Shown: positions 1-5,884 of the stretch, piece after piece
Layout of the letters: the number at the start of each line of letters is the position of its first letter
Position numbering within the stretch: position 1 is the first letter of the stretch
Origin: Spirochaeta sp.
GTDB lineage: Bacteria > Spirochaetota > Spirochaetia > DSM-27196 > Alkalispirochaetaceae
Assembly (NCBI GenBank): GCA_027859055.1
Contig: JAQIBO010000241.1
Location: forward strand, 1-9,458
DNA: 9,458 bases
Reading direction: 5' to 3'
Translations under genes and position numbers: made by a program
The notes under the pieces: model-generated
Seen by the model: only the letters and a program-made list of their open reading frames with translations
The model's database searches: none
What the model was told of the DNA's origin: nothing

Positions 1-370
1 ATGGGGTGGAGGTGGTTTCCGCGGCACGGGGGGGCGCCGCCGCGCTTTGGGCGGTCGCGACGGGGTCAGTTGCGGAGCCACCCGCGGTAGCGCCACCACT
101 TGCCTCAGCGAGGATCTCAGCGATGTCTTCTCCAGGCTCCCCGATGACCCCGATCAGCTCGGTAATCGGAACCACATCCCCGGCGGGATGCAGGATCTTA
201 AGAAGTGTTCCGCCCGTGGGAGCGTCGATCTCGATCGTGAGCTTATCCGTCTCCATTTCGAAGAGGGGCTCACCGTCCGGAACCGTATCTCCCTCGGTGT
301 AAAACCACTGTATGATGTTGCCTTCTGTCATCTGAAGGCCCTGTTTCGGCATTATTACCTTTGTTGCCAT
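1..370 (-). CDS. acoC: E2 dihydrolipoyl acyltransferase of an acetoin/2-oxoacid dehydrogenase complex, N-terminal part (cut by window edge)
   Basis: The first 123 residues are visible; the C-terminal side lies beyond the left edge of the window. Residues 1-80 form a biotinyl/lipoyl domain opening MATKVIMPKQGLQMTEG, with the lipoylation motif ETDKLTIEI around Lys43 and the second-half landmark APTGGTLLKI. From about residue 85 an Ala/Gly/Pro/Thr-rich stretch looks like the flexible linker usual in E2 proteins. The swinging lipoyl arm should carry the acyl group from E1 to CoA. The ATG at 370 is preceded by AGGAGG at a 5-base distance and lies 9 bases after the E1-beta stop. The peripheral-subunit-binding and catalytic domains and any E3 gene are not visible. 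Acetoin and pyruvate E2 proteins cannot be separated on the lipoyl domain alone, so the symbol rests on the acoA/acoB-like neighbours. The E2 assignment itself is strong. Confidence 0.88.
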   Translation of the reverse strand, partial: MATKVIMPKQGLQMTEGNIIQWFYTEGDTVPDGEPLFEMETDKLTIEIDAPTGGTLLKILHPAGDVVPITELIGVIGEPGEDIAEILAEASGGATAGGSATDPVATAQSAAAPPRAAETTSTP

Positions 371-375
371 CTGGG

Positions 376-381
376 CCTCCT
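376..381 (-). promoter_or_regulatory. Ribosome binding site of the E2 gene
   Basis: AGGAGG reads on the minus strand 5 bases before the E2 ATG at 370, and its first bases overlap the E1-beta stop codon (TAG, 380-382). This fixes the E2 start and suggests that ribosomes finishing E1-beta can reinitiate on E2. Confidence 0.8.
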
Positions 382-1360
382 ATCGGTAACAGACGTCCCG
401 GGCCGATTCAACGATGTCGTCGACTCCGGGAACCACCGCGTTCTCGAGAACGAGACTGAACGGCAGGGTACACGGTTTGGCACCAAGCCGCGCAACCGGG
501 GCGTCGAGGTACTTGAACGCGTGCTCGGAAATCTGCGAACCGATTTCGGCCCCGATACCCGATGTCTTGTGCGCCTCATGGACGACGAGGGCTCTACCCG
601 TTTTCTTGACCGACTCGACGAGGGTGTCGATATCGAGGGGGAGCAGCGTCCGGGGATCGATCACCTCGGCGCTTATCCCCGCCTCGGCGAGTTTGTCCGC
701 CGCTTCCATCGCGCGTTGCACCATCAACGAGGTAGCAACGATCGTCACATCGCTCCCTTCACGTTTTATCGCCGCCTTCCCAAAGGGGATCATGAAGTCC
801 GGGTCATCCGGCACCTCTTCGCTGCTGACGTAGAGCGCCTTGTGCTCGAAGATCATCACCGGGTTATTGTCCCGGATCGCGGTCCGCAGCAACCCTGCGG
901 CGTCGTAGGCGTTGGACGGCATCACGACTTTAAGCCCGGGGATGTGCGTAAAGATCACCTCTACACTCTGGGAGTGGGTTCCCGCGTTCCCGCGACCGAT
1001 ACCCTGCTGGCCCCGAATGACCATCGGTAACGTGGCCCGGCCCCCGTACATGTAGCGCAGCTTTGCCGCCTGGTTGAGGAGTTGGTCCATCGCAACGTAG
1101 GTGAAATCGAGGTACATGAAATCGATGATCGGCCGCATCCCGGTAAGGGCTGCGCCGACCCCCAGTCCGACATATACCGCTTCTGCTATCGGCGTATCCC
1201 GAACGCGAGTCTTCCCAAACTCCGTTTGCAAACCCCGGGTACACCCGAACACGCCGCCCTGGGCTCCAATATCTTCGCCCATGACGAATACGCTCTCATC
1301 CCGTCGCATCTCTTCGGCTATCACGTCGCGGATCGCGACGGCGATCTTCTTGTTACTCAT
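380..1360 (-). CDS. acoB: E1-beta subunit, thiamine-diphosphate-dependent acetoin/2-oxoacid dehydrogenase
   Basis: This 326-residue protein has the full length usual for a separate E1-beta subunit. Visible family landmarks are GEDIGAQGG (residues 28-36), DTPIAE (55-60, with Glu60 in the position of the glutamate that activates the thiamine ring), GQQGIGRG (117-124), THSQS (128-132) and PGLKVVMPSNAYDAAGLL (141-158). The C-terminal transketolase-like domain carries EVIDPRTLLPLD and VHEAHKTSG. With E1-alpha it should form the alpha2beta2 heterotetramer that binds thiamine diphosphate and passes an acyl or hydroxyalkyl group to the lipoyl arm of E2. The ATG at 1360 overlaps the E1-alpha stop by 4 bases (ATGA), with GAGGAGG just upstream. 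Pyruvate and branched-chain E1-beta proteins look similar, so the substrate is uncertain. The subunit call is firm. Confidence 0.92.
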   Translation of the reverse strand: MSNKKIAVAIRDVIAEEMRRDESVFVMGEDIGAQGGVFGCTRGLQTEFGKTRVRDTPIAEAVYVGLGVGAALTGMRPIIDFMYLDFTYVAMDQLLNQAAKLRYMYGGRATLPMVIRGQQGIGRGNAGTHSQSVEVIFTHIPGLKVVMPSNAYDAAGLLRTAIRDNNPVMIFEHKALYVSSEEVPDDPDFMIPFGKAAIKREGSDVTIVATSLMVQRAMEAADKLAEAGISAEVIDPRTLLPLDIDTLVESVKKTGRALVVHEAHKTSGIGAEIGSQISEHAFKYLDAPVARLGAKPCTLPFSLVLENAVVPGVDDIVESARDVCYR

Positions 1361-2328
1361 GACGCGCCCTCCTCGGTGTAGTACACGTTTTCCAGTACGG
1401 TTGCGGCGTCCGGTTCGGGGCTGTCAAAGGCGAATTCCACCGCCTCTTCAATCAAGGCGTGAATCTCTTCGTGCTTTTTCTCAATCTCTTCCGCAGTCAT
1501 GACACCCTTTTCCTGCAGGTGTTTTTCAAACCGAATGATCGGACATTTTGCCTTCCACTCGTCCACCTCTTTCCGTTTGCGGTACACCTGGGGATCACCG
1601 GTCCAATGACCTTCCCAGCGGTACGTTTTGGCCTCAATAAGGGTTGGCCCTTTGCCGTCCCGGGCACGTTTGACCGCTTTCTGAACTGCCTTTTCCATCG
1701 CCAGAACGTCGTTTCCATCGACCACCTCACCAGGCATGTCGTACGCCTTTGCACGGGTGGCGATATCCTTGACCGATGTTACCGTGCTGGAATCGATCGT
1801 CATTCCGTATTGGTTGTTCTCGCAGATAAAGATCACCGGCAGGTCCCAGATCGCCGCGTAATTCAATGACTCGTGAAAGATCCCCTGGTTGGCGGCTCCG
1901 TCCCCGAAAAAGGTGACCGCAACCTGCCTGGTGCCGCGCATTTGTGCGCTCAGTGCCGCTCCCACCGCATGAGGGATGCCGCCTCCGACGATCGCATTCG
2001 CCCCAAGGTTGCCCTGTTCCAAATCAGCGATATGCATAGAGCCACCGCGTCCGGAACAATACCCTGTCTCTTTACCCATAAGTTCGGCCATCGCACGATC
2101 CGGTCGTGCACCTTTGGCGATCGAGTGACCGTGTCCACGGTGCGTGCTGGTGATGTAGTCGTCGGCGTTAAGCATCACCCCCACCGCGGCTGCAACCGCT
2201 TCCTGACCAATGCTCAGGTGAACCGACCCGCGAAGCTTGTTCTCTTCAAATAGCTTGAGTGCCCGCTCTTCGAACTTGCGTATCGTGAGCATCGTTTCGT
2301 GCACCCATTGCATCTTCCCCTTATCCAT
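1357..2328 (-). CDS. acoA: E1-alpha subunit, thiamine-diphosphate-dependent acetoin/2-oxoacid dehydrogenase
   Basis: This 323-residue protein has the usual E1-alpha size. The thiamine diphosphate motif is complete: GDG at residues 142-144 and NN at 171-172, separated by a stretch containing NQGIFHESLNYAAIWDLP. The catalytic-site segment THRGHGH lies at 62-68, CSGRGGSMH at 91-99, and the regulatory-loop equivalents YDMPGEVVDGND (196-207) and YRWEGHWTGDP (236-246) are present. The overall pattern looks closest to AcoA-type acetoin dehydrogenase and bacterial pyruvate E1-alpha proteins. I chose the ATG at 2328, with GAGGAG about 8 bases upstream. A longer in-frame extension to 2457 would overlap the ligase alpha gene and reads as basic, non-conserved sequence. 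The stop overlaps the E1-beta ATG (ATGA). The partner acceptor is the lipoyl domain of the E2 encoded downstream. Pyruvate, acetoin or another ketol as substrate cannot be decided by eye. Confidence 0.92.
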   Translation of the reverse strand: MDKGKMQWVHETMLTIRKFEERALKLFEENKLRGSVHLSIGQEAVAAAVGVMLNADDYITSTHRGHGHSIAKGARPDRAMAELMGKETGYCSGRGGSMHIADLEQGNLGANAIVGGGIPHAVGAALSAQMRGTRQVAVTFFGDGAANQGIFHESLNYAAIWDLPVIFICENNQYGMTIDSSTVTSVKDIATRAKAYDMPGEVVDGNDVLAMEKAVQKAVKRARDGKGPTLIEAKTYRWEGHWTGDPQVYRKRKEVDEWKAKCPIIRFEKHLQEKGVMTAEEIEKKHEEIHALIEEAVEFAFDSPEPDAATVLENVYYTEEGAS

Positions 2329-2350
2329 GCCTTTCTCCTCTTCCAATTCT

Positions 2351-3220
2351 CTACACCAGCGTCTTGGCGATCCTGGTGATATCTTCAGTGCTTTCCGCGA
2401 TGTGAACACCGGCCGCACGAAGCTCTTCTTCCTTTTTCTCCGCGGAACCTTCACCATCGGGTGATACGATCGCTCCGGCGTGCCCCATCGACGTGTCTTT
2501 CGGTGCGTTCTTTCCGGCGATCAGAGCGATCACCGGCTTGGTAACGTGATCCTTTATGTACCGAGCGGCAAGCTCTTCCTCGCTCCCACCGATCTCACCG
2601 ATCATCACGATCACCGTGGTTTCGTCGTCCGCTTCGAAATAGGGAAGGATGTCAACAAAGGTCGAACCAGGAATCATGTCGCCGCCGACGCCAACCACGG
2701 TGGACTGCCCGATCCCTTCCTTCTGCATTAAAAAGACGGTCTCATAACAGTTGGTCGCGCTACGAGACATAACACCGACGTTCCCCGGGGAAAAAATGCG
2801 GTGCGCCATGAAGCCGGCTTTCGCCTTTCCCGGTGAGATAATCCCGAACGAATTCGGGCCGATGAGACGAACGCCTTTCTCCTTGGCCAGGTGATGCAGT
2901 TTGAGCATGTCGTGTACCGGTGTCCCTTCAGCTATCGTGATAACCAAAGGGATCCCGGACATGATCGCCTCGTAAGCGGCACCGTAGAGAAAGTTCGGCG
3001 GCACAAACAGGACCGTTGCATTGGCGTCGTGTTTTTCCTTTGCTTCGAGAACCGTGTTGTACACCGGCAGCCCGAGAACCTCGCCTCCCCCTTTCCCGGG
3101 GGTAACGCCGGCAACGACGTTGGTCTTGTATTCAATCATCTGCTCGGCGTGGAACCTGCCTTCCCGGCCGGTGATTCCCTGCACGATCAATCGGGTGTGT
3201 TCATCTATGAGAAAACTCAT
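2351..3220 (-). CDS. sucD: Succinyl-CoA synthetase-type CoA ligase, alpha subunit (ADP-forming), with altered active-site motifs
   Basis: At 289 residues it matches the length of typical SucD and opens much like it (MSFLIDEHTRLIVQGITG). The N-terminal CoA-binding Rossmann domain shows GITGREGRFH (15-24) and VTPGKGGGEVLG (39-50). The ligase domain carries GEIGG (208-212) and GHAGAI, with His247 at the position of the phosphohistidine of the family. Three usually rigid motifs differ: GPNSFG (121-126) replaces GPNCPG, SRSATNCYE (152-160) replaces SRSGTLTYE, and VPPNF (73-77) replaces VPAPF. The catalytic histidine is intact, so an active acyl-CoA + ADP + Pi to acid + CoA + ATP enzyme is expected. 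Specificity for an acid other than succinate is my inference. The ATG at 3220 overlaps the stop of the beta subunit gene (ATGA), as expected for subunits made in equal amounts. It lies between an acylating aldehyde dehydrogenase and an E1 complex, not in a TCA-cycle cluster. Confidence 0.9.
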   Translation of the reverse strand: MSFLIDEHTRLIVQGITGREGRFHAEQMIEYKTNVVAGVTPGKGGGEVLGLPVYNTVLEAKEKHDANATVLFVPPNFLYGAAYEAIMSGIPLVITIAEGTPVHDMLKLHHLAKEKGVRLIGPNSFGIISPGKAKAGFMAHRIFSPGNVGVMSRSATNCYETVFLMQKEGIGQSTVVGVGGDMIPGSTFVDILPYFEADDETTVIVMIGEIGGSEEELAARYIKDHVTKPVIALIAGKNAPKDTSMGHAGAIVSPDGEGSAEKKEEELRAAGVHIAESTEDITRIAKTLV

Positions 3221-4359
3221 CGCGCCGCTCCTTTCGCCAGGGCATCCACACCCTCATAGAGACCGTCGACCAATTCCATTTTTCCGGCGAGGGAGCGAAC
3301 GATCTCCAGTCCCTGCTCTTTGTTGGTGCCTTCGAGACGAATAACCATCCGTTTCTTACTGATGCTCTCCATACTCCCCTCGATCCCACGGGCAATTTCG
3401 TCGCATCTGGTGATACCGCCAAAAATGTTGATAAAAATCGTATCAACGTTGTCGTTCTCAGCAACGATTCGCAACGCTTCCTTTATCCGGTCGGCGGTTG
3501 CTCCGCCGCCAAGGTCAAGCGCGCAGGTCACTTCCATACCCGCCTTGGTGATCAGATCAATGGAGGACATGATCATCCCTGAACCGTTACTGACAACCGC
3601 GATGTTTCCGGTATTCTTGACGGGGATGTAGAGAAAATCAAACTTCCGCGCCTCAAGGACGAGCGGATTATCTGTCATCTCATCTTTGAATTCTTTGATC
3701 GACGGATGTTTGTACAACGCGTTGTCGTCGACATCCACTTTGCCGTCCAGGGCGGTAAGTGTTCCGTCGGCGGTCACCACCAGCGGATTGATTTCTGCAA
3801 GGAGACAGTCATTCTCCACAAACACCTCGTACAACGTTTTGCAGAACGCAAAAAACTCTTTCTCGTAGGCGCGGTCGAACCCGGTCGTATCCATCGCGTA
3901 GCGAATAATGTAATCGTCGAGGGTATCTTTTGCGGGGAGGAGTACCGTGACCACTTTCTCCGGGTTCTTCTCTGCGATCTCGTTGATCTCGACCCCACCT
4001 TCAGGACTGAAGATCATTACCCCGAGTTTCGTCTTCCGATCCATCGTGAAGCTCAGGTACATCTCTTTCGTGATGTCGACCTTGGGGGTCACAAACACTT
4101 TCCTGACTTCGAGATCCTTGATTTTCATCCCCAGAACCTGAGAGCCCTTGGCGAAGAGTTCGTCTCGGTTGTCAGCAAACTGGATACCACCAAGCTTGCC
4201 ACGGTTTCCCGTTTGCACCTGCGCTTTTATCACTACCGGATAGGGGAGCCGACCCTCCACCGCTTTCAGTTCGTCCACAGAATCAACGGTATAGCCGTCG
4301 ATCGAAGGGAGCCCGAACCGACGGAATACCTCGTGGGCCTTGTATTCCAGGAGCTTCAC
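3217..4359 (-). CDS. sucC: Succinyl-CoA synthetase-type CoA ligase, beta subunit (ATP-grasp)
   Basis: At 380 residues this is close to typical SucC (about 390). The N-terminal ATP-grasp fold shows VVIKAQVQTGNRGKLGG (42-58) where the family usually has AQVHAGGRGKAGG, and the magnesium site EINPL (189-193) with LDGK (204-207), so the Asn and Asp ligands are present as Asn191 and Asp205. The C-terminal flavodoxin-like ligase domain has VSNGSGMIMSSID (256-268), LDLGGGA (281-287), NIFGGITRCD (311-320) and RLEGTN (341-346). With the alpha subunit it should transfer phosphate between ADP/ATP and the alpha-subunit histidine. The start is GTG at 4359, overlapping the TGA of the upstream dehydrogenase (GTGA), with GGAG 7 bases upstream; the protein start MKLLEYKAHE matches the family start. 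Succinyl-CoA synthetase is the nearest well-known family, but the neighbours argue for another acyl-CoA, for example acetyl-CoA or a substituted acetyl-CoA. Confidence 0.9.
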   Translation of the reverse strand: MKLLEYKAHEVFRRFGLPSIDGYTVDSVDELKAVEGRLPYPVVIKAQVQTGNRGKLGGIQFADNRDELFAKGSQVLGMKIKDLEVRKVFVTPKVDITKEMYLSFTMDRKTKLGVMIFSPEGGVEINEIAEKNPEKVVTVLLPAKDTLDDYIIRYAMDTTGFDRAYEKEFFAFCKTLYEVFVENDCLLAEINPLVVTADGTLTALDGKVDVDDNALYKHPSIKEFKDEMTDNPLVLEARKFDFLYIPVKNTGNIAVVSNGSGMIMSSIDLITKAGMEVTCALDLGGGATADRIKEALRIVAENDNVDTIFINIFGGITRCDEIARGIEGSMESISKKRMVIRLEGTNKEQGLEIVRSLAGKMELVDGLYEGVDALAKGAAR

Positions 4360-5729
4360 GACAGACTCCAGATCTCTTCATCGGAGGGCTGGCGAGAGTG
4401 TTTCTTCACCTTGGCAATCCGAGTGATATTGAGAAGGTGCTTGTAGTAGAAGTTCTCGGAGATGCTGTTATTACCCCAGGATCCGCACCCCAGCGTGCTG
4501 GTGGCGTTGAGACTGTTGGTGAACGCGCCACCATTGGCGGTAGCACATGGCTGGTTGACCAAAACCCGGCTGACCGATGCCCGGAGGCCCAGTTCGCGGA
4601 TATGCTTGTCGTTGTGGGAGTGGATCGAGACGGAATGCCCTTTCCCTTCCACATCAAGATTGTCAAGGGCGATTTGGATCGCCTCTTCAAACGTATCGTA
4701 GGAAAACGGAGTTATCACCGGAAACATTTTCTCCTTCCGGAGAAGACTGGTCTTGTTTGCGGCGTCCTCGGGAATGACAATCACTTTGGTTCCGTCCGGT
4801 ACAGTCAAACCTGCTGCCGCCGCGCACGCCTCTACCGACTGCCCAACCAGGTCGCGGTTGATTTTGCCCTCGGGAAATAGCGCTTTTACCCAACGCCCCT
4901 TTTCCGCTTCGTCATCAACCCAGTAGCCACCGTAGGCGATCACCTCGCGTTTCAACTCTTCGTACTTATCTTTGGGCGTAATCATCGTCTGCTCGCCCGA
5001 ACATATAATGCCGCGATCAAAGATACGGGCGTCGATGATCAATTTCACCGTCTCGGAGATATCCACGTCACGGTCGATAATCGTCTGTACGTTTCCTTGT
5101 CCCACGCCAAAGGACGGGTGTCCACTGGAATACGCCGCCTTGACCATTCCGGGACCGCCGGTCGCCACGGAAACATCACACTGTCGCATAAGCTCCTGCG
5201 TCCGTTCGACGCTTCCGTCCTCGACAAGCTGGATCAGGTCCGCCGGGGCGCCCTGGTCGACGAGAATCTGCTGCCATTGCTTGACCGAATATTTGGTGGT
5301 GTTTTCGGCGCGAGGGTGAGGAGCAATAATGATTGCGTTCCTGGTCTTTACCGCAGCCATACAGTTTGCCATCGGAGTAACCGTGGGGTTGGTAGTCGGC
5401 TGGACCGCCGCAACGACGCCGACCGGCTTGGCGATCTCGGTGATACCCGATTCCTCATCGTGGCTTATGACACCCGTTGATTTCTTGCCTTTGAGGCTGT
5501 ACCACATGATGCGCGCCTTGCCTTCGTTTTTCTTGACCTTGTACTCTACGGCGCCCATCCGCGTTTCCTTCACAGCCATTTCTGCAAGCTCACGCGCGTT
5601 GTCAAATACGTTTTTGGCGATATCACGGACGATACGATCTACCGCCTCCTGGTCAAACTTCGCCTCAAATGTCTTTTGCGCGACTCGGGCTCGTTCTACC
5701 AGGCCCTGTATGTAGCGTTCATCGCTCAT
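4356..5729 (-). CDS. CoA-acylating aldehyde dehydrogenase (AdhE N-domain/SauS-like), stand-alone
   Basis: This 457-residue protein resembles the aldehyde dehydrogenase half of AdhE and other acylating dehydrogenases, without the iron alcohol dehydrogenase domain. Landmarks are PVGVVAAVQPTTNPT (102-116), ATGGPGMVKAAYSSGHP (189-205), GVGQGN (208-213), the catalytic Cys243 in DRGIICSGEQ (238-247), and the C-terminal TLGCGSWGNNSISEN (412-426) followed by KHLLNITRIA. It should oxidise an aldehyde with NAD(P)+ and CoA to an acyl-CoA. The usual AdhE-type GVGPGN is GVGQGN here. The ATG at 5729 has AAGGAG 6 bases upstream and is preferred over an adjacent GTG at 5732, which would be only 3 bases away. 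It is the first gene after a terminator, and its stop overlaps the next gene's GTG start. The substrate could be acetaldehyde (fitting the acetoin-type E1/E2) or an acid-substituted aldehyde such as sulfoacetaldehyde; the sequence alone does not decide. Confidence 0.88.
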   Translation of the reverse strand: MSDERYIQGLVERARVAQKTFEAKFDQEAVDRIVRDIAKNVFDNARELAEMAVKETRMGAVEYKVKKNEGKARIMWYSLKGKKSTGVISHDEESGITEIAKPVGVVAAVQPTTNPTVTPMANCMAAVKTRNAIIIAPHPRAENTTKYSVKQWQQILVDQGAPADLIQLVEDGSVERTQELMRQCDVSVATGGPGMVKAAYSSGHPSFGVGQGNVQTIIDRDVDISETVKLIIDARIFDRGIICSGEQTMITPKDKYEELKREVIAYGGYWVDDEAEKGRWVKALFPEGKINRDLVGQSVEACAAAAGLTVPDGTKVIVIPEDAANKTSLLRKEKMFPVITPFSYDTFEEAIQIALDNLDVEGKGHSVSIHSHNDKHIRELGLRASVSRVLVNQPCATANGGAFTNSLNATSTLGCGSWGNNSISENFYYKHLLNITRIAKVKKHSRQPSDEEIWSLS

Positions 5730-5735
5730 CACATA

Positions 5736-5741
5736 CTCCTT
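5736..5741 (-). promoter_or_regulatory. Ribosome binding site of the acylating aldehyde dehydrogenase gene
   Basis: AAGGAG lies 6 bases before the ATG at 5729 on the minus strand. The alternative GTG one codon earlier would be only 3 bases away, so this site favours the ATG. Confidence 0.7.
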
Positions 5742-5773
5742 AATTTAATGATCCTGTTAATGGTCTGACCTTT

Positions 5774-5802
5774 ATCTTCAAGGGTATTCCCCGTTTCGTC
5801 AA
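5774..5802 (-). promoter_or_regulatory. Possible sigma-70-type promoter for the aldehyde dehydrogenase operon
   Basis: On the minus strand TTGACG (5802-5797, five of six bases to the -35 consensus) is followed after 17 bases by GAAGAT (5779-5774), which matches only three of six -10 positions. It lies between the terminator of the upstream unit and the first gene of the next, where a promoter is needed if the two units are transcribed separately. The -10 element is weak, so the call is tentative; the promoter may depend on an activator. Confidence 0.3.
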
Positions 5803-5815
5803 GTGAGAAGCCGGC

Positions 5816-5870
5816 AAAAAGGTGGACGGACGCCGCCACCGGTTAACCAACCGGCGACGGGCGCCCGTCC
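5816..5870 (-). terminator. Rho-independent terminator after the M24-family gene
   Basis: The minus-strand RNA can form a 21-bp stem (arms 5849-5870 and 5824-5844, loop 5845-5848) with one bulged C, followed after ACC by UUUUU (5820-5816). Three positions that are A/C mismatches in the + strand palindrome become G-U wobbles in the minus-strand RNA, so the structure fits transcription in the gene direction. It starts 15 bases after the M24 stop codon and separates the window into two transcription units. The tract of five U residues begins three bases after the stem, so termination may be incomplete; an mRNA-stabilising hairpin is the alternative. Confidence 0.75.
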
Positions 5871-5884
5871 GGGTGCACATCAGA

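Noticed and set aside
47..1030. A 327-codon open frame on the + strand.
   Set aside because: It lies wholly opposite the E2 and E1-beta genes, its translation shows no recognisable domain, and it results from the codon bias of the minus-strand gene.
2329..2457. N-terminal extension of E1-alpha by 43 residues.
   Set aside because: It would overlap the ligase alpha gene, is very basic and unlike E1-alpha N-termini, while the ATG at 2328 has a ribosome binding site and gives the normal length.
2351..4359. Ordinary TCA-cycle sucCD.
   Set aside because: Not fully excluded, but the location away from other TCA genes, overlap with an acylating dehydrogenase and the altered alpha-subunit motifs make a specialised ligase more likely.
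3706..4446. A 246-codon open frame on the + strand opposite the ligase beta gene.
   Set aside because: It is antisense to a clearly conserved ATP-grasp protein, has no family motif, and is not preceded by a convincing ribosome binding site.
4356..5729. Bifunctional AdhE (acetaldehyde/alcohol dehydrogenase).
   Set aside because: The protein stops at 457 residues right after the aldehyde dehydrogenase part, and the next gene starts at once with a SucC-like sequence; there is no iron alcohol dehydrogenase domain.
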